DNA of 64,000 nucleotides from Paenibacillus massiliensis 2301065 = DSM 16942 (GTDB lineage Bacteria > Bacillota > Bacilli > Paenibacillales > Paenibacillaceae): contig NZ_KB898198.1 of the NCBI RefSeq assembly GCF_000377505.1, forward strand, positions 1 to 64,000, written 5' to 3'. Positions within the stretch are counted from its first letter, which is position 1; every line of letters begins with the position of its first letter. The position numbers and the translations under genes are program-made. The notes below the pieces were generated by a model. It was not told the origin of the DNA. It saw only the letters and a program-made list of their open reading frames with translations, and did not search any database. This document shows positions 9,436-17,967 of this stretch, one piece after another.

Positions 9436-9552
9436 GGAGCACCCTCCCCTCTCTCCCCCAAGAACTAAGGCTCCTCTTCTACGAAGTCTATGAGGAAATG
9501 GGACGCGTTATGAATGGGATGTATGCAGGTTTCTTTAGCAGTAGTCATATGT

Positions 9553-10380
9553 TTAGTTCGTATGCGATTTTTTGTATTCATAAGGTGTCTTCCCCATCAC
9601 TTCTCTGAATGCTTTACGAAAAGATTTGACGTTGGGGAATCCCGTTTCATACGATATTTCGGTCAGAGACTTATTAGTTGTATCTAGTAGGTCAATGGCT
9701 TTTTCCAAGGACAAAATTTGCTTGTATTCAGTAAAGGTCTGGCCTGTATATTCATGAAACATACGGGACAAGTAAGCCTCGGAATACCCACAGACACGCG
9801 CTGTCTCAGCGAGACTGATGTTCTCCATGTAATGCGCTTTAATAAAGTCCATGATGGTCTTGAGCTTCTGCTGCTTGGCACTGAATAGTTCCGGCTGAAA
9901 GTCAACGGCTTGGCCAAAGTGTTGTAGGAGCCAATACTTAAGCTCCACAATCCGGCTCTGTTCGAGAATGTAATCATACCTGCCTGTAGAGTAATGCAGT
10001 TCGTATATTTCCATCAAGAGCGTTCTTAATTTGGAGAGCGTAGGCTCCTCAACCTGCCCTTCCTGTGTATTCAATTGTATAATGATTTGTTCATCAGCAA
10101 AAAAGGTCTCTGGAAATTGCAGCACAAGAACACGGTTCTCCGAAATACTTTGGGTGGAGTGAGGGACATTGCTGTTCATGAACAGCATGTCATTGTCCGT
10201 CAGGATCGTAATCTTCCCTTCATGCCATACCTTCAGTTCTCCGCTGATACAGCAAATCAGCTCCATATTGCTATGAAAATGCATGGGAATAACCCTCTCC
10301 ATGTCTCTTGCTTGAAAGGTGAAGAGGTTAATCATCTTTCTTCGGTCTATTTCGATATGTTCATATATCTTCTTCATCAC
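9553..10380 (-). CDS. AraC family transcriptional regulator with cupin sensor domain
   Basis: A 275-residue regulator. The N-terminal cupin-like beta barrel (RVIPMHFHSNMELICCISGELKVWHEGK) is a typical sugar-sensing domain, and the C-terminal AraC double helix-turn-helix ends in NVKSFRKAFREVMGKTPYEYKK. The two ATGs at the start follow GATGAGGTATCG. It lies 200 bp downstream of the sucrose-type PTS operon, on the same strand but beyond a strong terminator. It may therefore have its own promoter. Its position makes it the natural candidate regulator of that operon; this is inference from context. Confidence 0.9.
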   Translation of the reverse strand: MMKKIYEHIEIDRRKMINLFTFQARDMERVIPMHFHSNMELICCISGELKVWHEGKITILTDNDMLFMNSNVPHSTQSISENRVLVLQFPETFFADEQIIIQLNTQEGQVEEPTLSKLRTLLMEIYELHYSTGRYDYILEQSRIVELKYWLLQHFGQAVDFQPELFSAKQQKLKTIMDFIKAHYMENISLAETARVCGYSEAYLSRMFHEYTGQTFTEYKQILSLEKAIDLLDTTNKSLTEISYETGFPNVKSFRKAFREVMGKTPYEYKKSHTN

Positions 10381-10491
10381 GATACCTCATCAGCCAGCCA
10401 TGATCGGGGGATCTATTGGTTATTAATTTAACTATACCGTTAGAAAATTACTCACGACAAGCTACAATTCTTTGGCGAGCGAACACGAAAA

Positions 10492-10533
10492 GAAGGCCGT
10501 TCATTCCACATGTGGAATAGAAAACGACCTTCC
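10492..10533 (-). terminator. Terminator of the sucrose-type PTS operon
   Basis: A nested hairpin with GAAGGTCGTT and AACGGCCTTC arms around a perfect ATTCCACATGTGGAAT palindrome, then TTTTCG on the minus strand. It lies 48 bp downstream of the EIIA stop. Confidence 0.8.
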
Positions 10534-10580
10534 TTGGTCTGCTGGTCACACGACAAGCAACTGATTATAATTCGACGGAT

Positions 10581-11084
10581 TCATGATTTCAAATGCACCG
10601 TCATGAATGTGCCACTGCTGACATCGCCCTTTTGTCCGATATAAGTCTCTACACCGGACACGACCTCCAGTCCATCCGGGACAAGGACAGGACTGAGTAG
10701 TGACAGCTCAGCAGCCTTGATGAGATGCATATCGAACTCAAGTAACAATTGTCCCTTTTTGACCTTGGCTCCGTTTTTGATATGAAGGCTGAAGCCATTG
10801 CCCTTTAAAGAGACCGTATCTATGCCGACATGGATTAGAATCTGGACACCGCTTTTATGTTCAACAATAACTGCATGCTTGCTCTTGTCCATGACATGAG
10901 CGATCTTCCCGTCAAACGGGGCGTACACCTTTCCTTCGGCAGGCTCAATCGCTGCCCCTGCCCCCATATGTCCCTGGGCAAAGGCAGGGTCAGGCACCCG
11001 ATCCAGAGCTACTGCTGTGCCGGGGATGGGGAAAGCAACCTCCAGCGCTTCCAATGTTTTCTTATCTCGCCCCCAATGAAACAT
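10581..11084 (-). CDS. PTS glucose-type EIIA protein
   Basis: A 167-residue single-domain EIIA of the glucose/sucrose superfamily. It accepts phosphate from HPr and passes it to EIIB. The fold signature runs from FPIPGTAVALDRVPDPAFAQGHMGAG through VYAPFDGKIAHVMDKSKHAVIVEHKSG. The active-site histidine is H85 in ILIHVGIDTV, with partner H70. It closes the operon whose first gene is an EIIBC lacking an EIIA domain, so it most likely completes that transporter. In many Firmicutes sucrose EIIBC borrows the glucose EIIA; here a dedicated one is supplied. AAGGAGAG precedes the ATG, and only 12 bp separate it from the GH32 gene. Confidence 0.94.
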   Translation of the reverse strand: MFHWGRDKKTLEALEVAFPIPGTAVALDRVPDPAFAQGHMGAGAAIEPAEGKVYAPFDGKIAHVMDKSKHAVIVEHKSGVQILIHVGIDTVSLKGNGFSLHIKNGAKVKKGQLLLEFDMHLIKAAELSLLSPVLVPDGLEVVSGVETYIGQKGDVSSGTFMTVHLKS

Positions 11085-11096
11085 ATGATTCTCTCC

Positions 11097-12470
11097 TTAT
11101 TCTACGGATTCTCGTAATGGATAAATGTTAATCTGACCTTTATTGCCGCCTGCCTCAAGCTGTATGCTTCTCTGCTCGGTATCTTCTAGGAAGTATCGCA
11201 GAGAAAATACTTCTTCTCCTTGATTCACAAAGATCTCCAAGCTGGAGCTTTCAATGAATAATTGCAACTCTACAGGTCTATGAGATAATTCCGCTTTCCT
11301 ATACTCTCTCTCGCTTGTCAGCCAATTCGTCCTCCAGATGGTCAGACTGTTCTCCTCGAAATCATAGCTGATCTCGACACTTCCTCTTAATACTGCTCGG
11401 AACGATTCCTTCAGCTCCAAGAAGCTAATGATAATCTCCGCCTGCAAAGAGGGCAGCTGCCATGAGCCGTGCTCCTGTACCTCTGCCTGTACACCTTGCT
11501 GCCTTAAGCCCTGAAGCTCAGACAGCGGGATCTGATACAACCTGCCGTTCCTTAATACGATTTCTCTGGGAAGCGTAAGTGCATGGAGCCAGCCCTCACG
11601 TACGGTCGGAACAGCTCGCTCCGCATCTTCATTCATGGCACTCATCCAGCCAAACATGATCAGTCGGTCGCGAACCTTAAACGACTGCGGCGCATAGAAG
11701 TCAAAGCCTCGGTCAAGCTCTTTAAAATCCTCTATGCTTCCATCAAATTTTCCTGTATCTGATATCTCGCCAAGGATGTACCCGGATTGGTTCGGATTTC
11801 TATAGTACTCTCCTTTTTCAGGCAAGCCCTGCGGGGAGAATACGAAGACATCCTGCTCGGCAAACGACAGCACATCCGGGCATTCCCACATATATCCGAA
11901 CGTATGGTCATGCTCCAGAAATGATCCTTGGTATGTCCAAGCCAACAAATCCTCGGATTTGTATACCAGAGCATCTCCTGTCTGATCCTCTCTTTGGGCT
12001 CCAACGATCAGCCACCAGCTCCCGCGATCGTCTCTCCATACCTTCGGATCCCGCACATGCCGGGTGTAACCCGGAGGATGCGGGAACAAGGGACCAAGCT
12101 TGCGGAAGCTCTCTCCGTCCTCGGAGATGGCCGCGCATTGGTAGCTTTCCTTCCCCCCGTCCTCTCTGATCACATTTCCAGTGTAGAACAGATACAGCTG
12201 GTCCTCATGTACAACACTTCCTCCAGAATAAATGCCGTCCTTGTCATACCATTCCGAAGGCTCCAGCGCGATACCTTTCCTGCGCCAGTGCACCAGATCG
12301 TCCGACACAACGTGGGCCCAACATTTATTCCGATGCTCGGTTCCAGTCGGGTTCCATTGATGGAATACATGATATTGACTACGGAAAAAGGCAAGCCCGT
12401 TCGGGTCATTCAACAGTCCGTAAGGCGGGGTAATATGGTATTTCAGGTGATAAGCTTCGCTGTTCTTCAT
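11097..12470 (-). CDS. Glycoside hydrolase family 32, sucrose-6-phosphate hydrolase-like
   Basis: A 457-residue GH32 enzyme. The N-terminal five-blade propeller carries the nucleophile D22 in LLNDPNGL, the transition-state stabiliser D141 in the RDP motif, and the acid/base E196 in WECPDV. The C-terminal beta sandwich follows (LQLFIESSSLEIFVNQGEEVFSLR). There is no signal peptide, so it acts inside the cell. With a sucrose-type EIIBC in the operon it most likely splits sucrose-6-phosphate, like SacA/ScrB; another fructosyl phosphate substrate is possible given the GH3 partner. Its ATG overlaps the GH3 stop codon by four bases (ATGA), with AGGAGGGG upstream, so the genes are translationally coupled. 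Confidence 0.92.
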   Translation of the reverse strand: MKNSEAYHLKYHITPPYGLLNDPNGLAFFRSQYHVFHQWNPTGTEHRNKCWAHVVSDDLVHWRRKGIALEPSEWYDKDGIYSGGSVVHEDQLYLFYTGNVIREDGGKESYQCAAISEDGESFRKLGPLFPHPPGYTRHVRDPKVWRDDRGSWWLIVGAQREDQTGDALVYKSEDLLAWTYQGSFLEHDHTFGYMWECPDVLSFAEQDVFVFSPQGLPEKGEYYRNPNQSGYILGEISDTGKFDGSIEDFKELDRGFDFYAPQSFKVRDRLIMFGWMSAMNEDAERAVPTVREGWLHALTLPREIVLRNGRLYQIPLSELQGLRQQGVQAEVQEHGSWQLPSLQAEIIISFLELKESFRAVLRGSVEISYDFEENSLTIWRTNWLTSEREYRKAELSHRPVELQLFIESSSLEIFVNQGEEVFSLRYFLEDTEQRSIQLEAGGNKGQINIYPLRESVE

Positions 12471-14719
12471 GATTTCCCCTCCTGCAATAGCATAAAGCTG
12501 AAGGCAAACACGATATCACGCGAGCTTGAACCGATATAGACCTCGAATTCGCCCGGCTCACTTGTATATTCTGAGGTATTTCCGTAAAATCGGAGCATTT
12601 CCTCATGAATTGAGAATTGTACCTCTCTCGTCTCTCCGCTTCGCACAAAGATTTTCCGAAAATCCTTTAATTCCTTCACCGGTCTTGCGACACTTGCGAA
12701 TTTATCCCGAATATACAGCTGGAGTGTCTCCTTCCCATCATGGCTTCCGGTATTCTCGACGGCGATGCTCACATCGACCGTCTCATTGTGGCGCATGCTT
12801 TCCCGGCTGACGGACAACAGCCTGTATTCAAATGTGGTGTAGGATTGACCATACCCAAACGGATATAGCGGCTCATTCACTTCATCAATATAACGGGTTG
12901 CAAAACGATAGGATCCATTTTCCGGTAAATCGGGCCTTCCTGTATTCAGCTCGTTATAATACACCGGGATTTGTCCGACGCTACGCGGAAAGGTCATCGT
13001 CAATTTCCCGGACGGATTGGCTGCCCCATACAACAGATTGCCCAGCGCTTCCCCGCTCATAGTGCCGGGATACCAGGCCTGGAGCATGGCATCCGCCTCT
13101 GCAGCCACCTCTGTTAGAATCAGAGGCCTTCCGCTATACACAATGACAACCATTGGCTTGCTCAATACGCTTAATTCACGAAGCAGCCTTAGCTGGGACT
13201 CCGGAAGCATCGGGCTTGTTCGTGATCCACCCTCGCCGCTTTGGTAGACACTTTCGCCAAGTGCCAGAACAATGACATCGGCTTCGCTCGCATTTCGAAT
13301 CGCTTCCTGCAGCAGATCGTCCTCAGCAACGGCTTCACCAGCCAGCTTCTCCTCGTATTTGCCAAGGGCTTCTCGCGCGGCAAGTGGAAGCATGTACGCT
13401 CCCCTGCATACCGAGAGTAGGTCGGGGACAATGTGCTTCAGGAGTCCTGTCTTCAGATTAACGGTATCGGCCTCGTCCCCCTTGATCGCCCACATACCAA
13501 GGGTAGAGCTTTCCTCAGCATAGGGGCCAATCAAAGCTACCTTGGCATGCTTGGACAATGGCAGCACTTGGTGTTCATTTTTCAGCAGGACTACAGATTC
13601 CTCTGCCAAGGATAATGCAGCTTGTCTATGTTCATCCGACAGAACACTACTCTTCTGCTGCTGCAAGGTGTCCTGCAATCCCCGGAATGGGTCCTCAAAT
13701 AGCCCCAGATCGTTCTTTAACTGTAATACACGATACACTGCTTCGTTCAATAGACTCAGCAAATGCTCGTTCCCTGATATGACCTTCTCTAATTGATTGG
13801 CGTAGATCGCCGTCTTCATATCCACATCCACCCCGGCGAGCAAGGCCAGCCTTGCCGCGTCGGCACCATCCTCAGCATAGCCGTGCATGATTAGCTCCTC
13901 TATTGCGGCATAATCCGAGATCAATACACCCTCGAACTTCATGTCCCGCCTCAGCACTTCACGATTCAGCCATTCGTTGCCGGTGGCGGGGATGCCATTC
14001 AGGGTATTGAATGCAGTCATCACCAGCTTGGCCCCTGCTGCAATCGCGGCTTGATAGCCTGGCAGATAATATTGCCTAAGCATATGCTCCGACATATCCA
14101 CAGCGTTGTATTCACGCCCGGCGACAGGCGCCCCGTAGGCGGCAAAATGCTTGACGCAAGCGGCGATCTTATGAGGTGGTATAGTACGCTGTCCAGACTC
14201 TCCCTGAATGCCCAGCACCAGACTCTCCGCATATTTCATAGCCAGCAGGGTATCCTCTCCAGGCGATTCCATTACTCGTCCCCAGCGGGGATCTCTAACG
14301 ATATCCACCATCGGGGAAAAGGTCACATGGATGCCCTCATCATAGCACTCCCGTGCGGACATCGCAGCCGCCTGCTCAATCTGCTCATAGTTCCAACTGC
14401 AAGCTTGAGCAAGCGGAATTGGGAAGATCGTCCGATAGCCATAGATAATATCTGCCATGAACAGCAGCGGGATTTGATGTGTTGATCTCTTCAAATATTC
14501 GGTCTGCAGCCGAATAATCTTATCGGGATCGGTCACGTTCAGGATGGAGCCAGTGTTATATACGTTGTAGCTGCTGTCTAACCCCAACTTCTTCAGAGGT
14601 CCCGTTACGACCGTATCCATATCCCCTTCAAAGAAATCACCAGTCAGTTGAACCAGCTGCCCTATTTTCTCTTCTATAGAAAGGCTATTTAGTTTCTTAA
14701 GCAGTAATTGGTTGTCCAT
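12467..14719 (-). CDS. Glycoside hydrolase family 3 beta-glycosidase, cytoplasmic
   Basis: A 750-residue GH3 enzyme with the three usual parts: an N-terminal barrel (to about 340), the alpha/beta sandwich (about 370-600), and a C-terminal fibronectin-III-like domain (about 650-740). The KHF motif is at 190-192. The nucleophile is D269 in VLISDY, and a GEGGSR motif with E496 provides the probable acid/base. No signal peptide is present. It most resembles BglX-type beta-glucosidases. It sits between a sucrose-type EIIBC gene and a GH32 gene, so its substrate is probably an imported glucoside or oligosaccharide. Phosphorylated substrates cannot be excluded, though GH3 enzymes are not generally known for them. 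Confidence 0.92.
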   Translation of the reverse strand: MDNQLLLKKLNSLSIEEKIGQLVQLTGDFFEGDMDTVVTGPLKKLGLDSSYNVYNTGSILNVTDPDKIIRLQTEYLKRSTHQIPLLFMADIIYGYRTIFPIPLAQACSWNYEQIEQAAAMSARECYDEGIHVTFSPMVDIVRDPRWGRVMESPGEDTLLAMKYAESLVLGIQGESGQRTIPPHKIAACVKHFAAYGAPVAGREYNAVDMSEHMLRQYYLPGYQAAIAAGAKLVMTAFNTLNGIPATGNEWLNREVLRRDMKFEGVLISDYAAIEELIMHGYAEDGADAARLALLAGVDVDMKTAIYANQLEKVISGNEHLLSLLNEAVYRVLQLKNDLGLFEDPFRGLQDTLQQQKSSVLSDEHRQAALSLAEESVVLLKNEHQVLPLSKHAKVALIGPYAEESSTLGMWAIKGDEADTVNLKTGLLKHIVPDLLSVCRGAYMLPLAAREALGKYEEKLAGEAVAEDDLLQEAIRNASEADVIVLALGESVYQSGEGGSRTSPMLPESQLRLLRELSVLSKPMVVIVYSGRPLILTEVAAEADAMLQAWYPGTMSGEALGNLLYGAANPSGKLTMTFPRSVGQIPVYYNELNTGRPDLPENGSYRFATRYIDEVNEPLYPFGYGQSYTTFEYRLLSVSRESMRHNETVDVSIAVENTGSHDGKETLQLYIRDKFASVARPVKELKDFRKIFVRSGETREVQFSIHEEMLRFYGNTSEYTSEPGEFEVYIGSSSRDIVFAFSFMLLQEGKS

Positions 14720-14738
14720 ATCTTCTCTCCACTATATT

Positions 14739-16145
14739 TTATTGATGTGCTGTTTTCTCTTTGAATCCAAAGAACCAGGTAAGTGCAAAGGCCACAGCAA
14801 AACCGATAACACAGACGACAATGTACAGTAGGATCTGCTGATTCAGATACAACAAGATTCCTGGAATCGCCGTAATCGACATCCCTGTTGCCTGAATATC
14901 AAAAATCCGTGCGAAAAATCCGCCAACCGCTCCGCCAATCAGTCCCATCAGGAACGGCTTGCCGTACCGAATATTTACTCCGAAAATAGCAGGCTCTGTA
15001 ATCCCCAATAACGCAGACAACGCAGAAGGATAAGCGATGGATTTGGTTTTTACACTTCTGGCCTTCAGTCCGACAGCCAACGCAGCTCCTGCTTGTGCAC
15101 AAATAGACGCTGAGCTAATCGGGTTGACCATATTCCAGCCGTTATCCACCAGCATCTGTATTTCAATCAGGTTCAAAGCATGGTGCAACCCAGTAACGAC
15201 GATAATCTGGTTAATACCACCGTAAATAAAACCACCAATACCAAACGGTAATTGCAATATAGCCGTCACGCCAGCCAAGATTAACACTTCGACCTCATGG
15301 AAAATTGGACCGATGATAAATAGTCCTAACACCAATGTGACCAGCAGGGTCAAAAATGGAGTTAATATCAAATCCAGAGCTTCCGGAACGGATTTTCTAA
15401 TTCTCTTTTCCAGCAATGCTCCCACGACCCCTATGATGAATGCGGGCAGCACTGATCCCTGATAGCCTGCAATTTTAATGAAGCCCAAGAATACAAGCGG
15501 CTCTTGCACCTTCTGGGCGACATCCCAAGATGTAGGCAAGGATGGGCTCACCAGCATTAACCCTAGCAATATTCCCAACAATGGCGATCCACCGAACACT
15601 CTAAAGGCCGACCAGCAGACCAGTACGGGCAGAAAAGCAAAGGCTGTATCGGTCAATATCTGGGTAAACAATAAGAAATTCGCGGGAATCGTATCCGGTG
15701 TAAGTCCAAATAGCTGGAGCAATGCTGGCTGGGTGACCAGCCCACGAACTCCCATGAACAATCCCGTGGCAACCAGCGCAGGGATAATGGGAACGAACAC
15801 ATCCCCGAAGATGCGGATCATTCTTTTGAAGAAGTTATCATCCTGGGTAGAGGCTTGCTCTTTCAAATCCGCCTTGGATGTAGATGATATGTTCTCGCTG
15901 ATCATCGCTTCATACACCTTGTTCACGGTACCGGTTCCGAAAATGATTTGAAATTGCCCTGAAGTAAAGAAAACCCCTTTGGCCTTGTCAATATTTTCGA
16001 TAAACTCATCATCAATAATGTCCCTGTCCTTCACAATCAGACGCAATCTTGTGGCGCAATGCGCCATGGAAATGATATTGTCCTCTCCGCCAAGTCCTTT
16101 AATAACATCTTGCGCTATTTTTGTGTATTCTTTCTCAGGACTCAT
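14739..16145 (-). CDS. PTS sucrose-type transporter EIIBC
   Basis: A 468-residue permease. The N-terminal EIIB domain has the phospho-cysteine C30 in SMAHCATRLRLIVKD and the GQFQIIFGTG block. The remaining 370 residues form the EIIC membrane domain with about ten segments and the glucose-superfamily signature GITEPAIFGVN near 370. It imports and phosphorylates a disaccharide, likely sucrose given the GH32 gene two genes downstream. It lacks an EIIA domain, which the operon's last gene supplies. The start at 16145 follows AAAGGAAGAG; an upstream ATG has no ribosome site. A cre-like site and a 19-bp palindrome lie 55-115 bp upstream, so catabolite repression and specific control are both likely. 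Confidence 0.93.
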   Translation of the reverse strand: MSPEKEYTKIAQDVIKGLGGEDNIISMAHCATRLRLIVKDRDIIDDEFIENIDKAKGVFFTSGQFQIIFGTGTVNKVYEAMISENISSTSKADLKEQASTQDDNFFKRMIRIFGDVFVPIIPALVATGLFMGVRGLVTQPALLQLFGLTPDTIPANFLLFTQILTDTAFAFLPVLVCWSAFRVFGGSPLLGILLGLMLVSPSLPTSWDVAQKVQEPLVFLGFIKIAGYQGSVLPAFIIGVVGALLEKRIRKSVPEALDLILTPFLTLLVTLVLGLFIIGPIFHEVEVLILAGVTAILQLPFGIGGFIYGGINQIIVVTGLHHALNLIEIQMLVDNGWNMVNPISSASICAQAGAALAVGLKARSVKTKSIAYPSALSALLGITEPAIFGVNIRYGKPFLMGLIGGAVGGFFARIFDIQATGMSITAIPGILLYLNQQILLYIVVCVIGFAVAFALTWFFGFKEKTAHQ

Positions 16146-16200
16146 CTGTCTCTTCCTTTCCCAATTAACAAAGTTAGTACTTAACAACTTAAGCATAACA

Positions 16201-16214
16201 TGATGACGCTTACA
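16201..16214 (-). promoter_or_regulatory. cre-like CcpA site upstream of the sucrose-type PTS operon
   Basis: On the minus strand TGTAAGCGTCATCA matches the cre consensus TGWAARCGYTWNCW at 13 of 14 positions. It lies 56 bp before the EIIBC start, a typical place for carbon catabolite repression. Confidence 0.6.
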
Positions 16215-16239
16215 GACAGCGGGGTTATTTTACTTTATT

Positions 16240-16258
16240 AAGGTCAAATTTTGACCTT
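16240..16258. promoter_or_regulatory. 19-bp palindrome, candidate operator
   Basis: AAGGTCAAATTTTGACCTT has perfect 9-base arms around one central base, in the divergent region between the EIIBC operon and the ECF sigma gene. Its symmetry suits a dimeric repressor rather than a classical AraC direct-repeat site, so the binder is unknown. Confidence 0.45.
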
Positions 16259-16291
16259 TTTATGCTCTGATCCCTCCGTAAGCTGCTATCC

Positions 16292-16317
16292 GGAAACATT
16301 TTCCTATAAAATTCGTT
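16292..16317 (+). promoter_or_regulatory. Candidate ECF sigma-dependent promoter
   Basis: GGAAAC at 16292-16297 and CGTT at 16314-16317 are 16 bases apart, the pattern of ECF promoters (GGAAC or TGAAAC type -35 with a CGT-type -10). It lies 59 bp before the ECF sigma gene, where an autoregulated promoter would be expected. Confidence 0.45.
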
Positions 16318-16375
16318 CTTACTTTTGTAACGAATGACAAGCATGCCAGTCATATGTTCGTGAGGATGTGAAGGC

Positions 16376-16870
16376 GTGACAGACTTTGAGCAGATTTATA
16401 ATCAATATTTTCGGGACGTCTATCGCTTTGTCTATGCTTTAAGCCGCAATGAAGCCCTTTCCGAAGAGATTACACAGGAGACGTTCTTCAAGGCGCTGAG
16501 AAGCATTCATAGCTTCAAAGGCCATTGTAAGCTTGGTGTCTGGCTGTGCCAGATTGCCAAGAACACTTATTTTTCCCATCTCGACAAACAAAAACGTTGC
16601 GTTCCGCTGGAGGAGGATGGCCCCTTCCAGGACGAAGACGGCGACCCGGAGAAAATGCTGCTGATAAAAGATGAAACGATGCGCCTTCATCTGGCGCTGC
16701 ACCACATGAAGGAGCCGTACAAAGAGGTGTTCACGCTGAGAGTATTTGGCGAGCTGTCCTTCGCCGAGATCAGCGGACTGTTCGAGAAAAGCGAAGGCTG
16801 GGCAAGGGTAACGTTCTATCGTTCCAAGCAAAAGATTCAGGGGTTGATGAAGGAGGAGGAACAGGGATGA
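16376..16870 (+). CDS. ECF-type RNA polymerase sigma factor
   Basis: A 164-residue sigma-70 factor of the extracytoplasmic-function class. Region 2 (FEQIYNQYFRDVYRFVYALSRNEALSEEITQETFFKAL) recognises the -10 element. Region 4 (HHMKEPYKEVFTLRVFGELSFAEISGLFEKSEGWARVTFYRSKQKI) recognises the -35. The start is a GTG with a GAGG about nine bases upstream. Its stop overlaps the start of the anti-sigma gene by four bases. A GGAAAC...CGTT promoter candidate upstream suggests autoregulation. The inducing signal is not visible; the partner's sensor part has no recognisable domain. Confidence 0.93.
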   Translation: MTDFEQIYNQYFRDVYRFVYALSRNEALSEEITQETFFKALRSIHSFKGHCKLGVWLCQIAKNTYFSHLDKQKRCVPLEEDGPFQDEDGDPEKMLLIKDETMRLHLALHHMKEPYKEVFTLRVFGELSFAEISGLFEKSEGWARVTFYRSKQKIQGLMKEEEQG

Positions 16871-17562
16871 GCAACAGGGTACATGATAACATTATCAGAG
16901 ATTTGCTGCCTTTGTATGTTGACGGGGTATGCAGCCTAGAGAGCGAGGAGCTGGTGGAGAAGCAATTGCAAGCGTCACCTGAGCTAAGAGAAGAGTTGGC
17001 ACAACTGAGAGCAGATCTGCGCTTATCGTTGGAAGCGAACAAACCTTATCGTCCAGATGCCGAAGTGATTCGTAAAATATCAGTAAGCTGGAGCCGTTCA
17101 AAATGGACGTCCTTTGTGAAGGGCACCCTGCTTTCCTTATCCGTTTGTAGTGTGCTGCTTCTCGGTTACATTGGCCTGTTTCGCTGGAACGTCATCCCTG
17201 TCTCATCTCAGGTAATTGCCATTACGGACCTAGGGCAGCTAGATAATGGCCGCATTGCTTATCATGTCACCTTGACGGATGGGTTCGATTCGAATCGTGC
17301 CAAATACGAAATGGATGAGGATGGGAACTTTTATGTCATTCCATACCGCCCTGTCTTCCCCACGAAAGCCAAGGCTGGTATTGCAATTCGTTATTATGAG
17401 GCCATAGACCATGAGCTGCAAATCTACAAGCAGAGATACGGCGAAGATCGGGAGATCACAGCCCTGTATTATGGCAGACCAGATGACAGCATGTTGGTGT
17501 GGAAAAAAGGAATGAAGCTTCCGCCAGCCAGCGATAAGGCAAGGACCTGGTTCCAGGAATAA
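16867..17562 (+). CDS. Membrane anti-sigma factor, partner of the ECF sigma
   Basis: A 231-residue single-pass membrane protein. The N-terminal 50 residues match the start of Firmicute zinc-associated anti-sigma domains (HDNIIRDLLPLYVDGVCSLESEELVEKQL). However, the cysteine usually found at the beginning and the C-x-x-C near the end are absent: only one cysteine, C19, remains, and ASPEL stands where CPEC is common. Zinc binding and thiol redox sensing through this motif are therefore unlikely. A membrane segment lies near 77-97, followed by an extracellular region of about 130 residues without a known domain. It is translationally coupled to the sigma gene by an ATGA overlap. Confidence 0.85.
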   Translation: MSNRVHDNIIRDLLPLYVDGVCSLESEELVEKQLQASPELREELAQLRADLRLSLEANKPYRPDAEVIRKISVSWSRSKWTSFVKGTLLSLSVCSVLLLGYIGLFRWNVIPVSSQVIAITDLGQLDNGRIAYHVTLTDGFDSNRAKYEMDEDGNFYVIPYRPVFPTKAKAGIAIRYYEAIDHELQIYKQRYGEDREITALYYGRPDDSMLVWKKGMKLPPASDKARTWFQE

Positions 17563-17583
17563 AGGGGCTAAGCTTCATATCAG

Positions 17584-17875
17584 AGGACTGTCCCATAAGT
17601 AGTTTTCCCCTACACTTGCGACAGCTAACTCCAATCGAAGATTGAGGCAGCACTTCCGCTTAAAGCAGCGGAGCGGACGGACTTATTGTGGAAAAGCGGC
17701 AGCGGTCGCCTTTGTCCCCGGATTTTCACCGCTTAGGAGAATAGATAAAATCTGGGGACAACAGCGATTGTAACAACGGTCCGTTCGCGGAGCGTCCATC
17801 CAAGCGCACACGTTGATCCTACTTAAAAAACGAAGCCATCCCAAGCAGCCATTTCATGGCTTTTGGGACAGCTCC
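17584..17875. repeat. MITE-like palindromic non-coding element
   Basis: A 292-bp segment with imperfect terminal inverted repeats sharing CTGTCCCAWAAG (17588-17599 and, inverted, 17860-17871). Inside is a near-perfect 15-bp stem, TTGTCCCCGGATTTT (17712-17726) against its complement at 17747-17761. Partially matching flanks such as CGGACGGAC/CGAACGGAC extend the symmetry. No open frame with a ribosome site is inside. The structure suits a miniature transposable element or a large palindromic repeat. No target duplication is obvious. Copy number cannot be judged from one window. Confidence 0.5.
17825..17871 (-). terminator. Terminator-like hairpin after the beta-glucoside EIIBCA gene
   Basis: On the minus strand CCCAAAAGCCAT, GAA, ATGGCTGCTTGGG forms a bulged stem, and an overlapping AAGCCAT/ATGGCTT stem is followed by CG and six T. 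It lies about 100 bp after the EIIBCA stop and coincides with the right end of the palindromic element, so the element may supply the terminator. Confidence 0.5.
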
Positions 17876-17967
17876 ATTAGCATTGTAAGCTCCAAGTATG
17901 TTTTGACAGAGCACGAATGCTCCGATCAAGGCTTTATTCTTCTATATCTCTATAAGTCCATCAAGGC

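Noticed and set aside
17580..17967. Possible riboswitch or small RNA gene in the gap after the anti-sigma gene
   Set aside because: The symmetry is better explained as an inverted-repeat element; no known riboswitch consensus was recognised.
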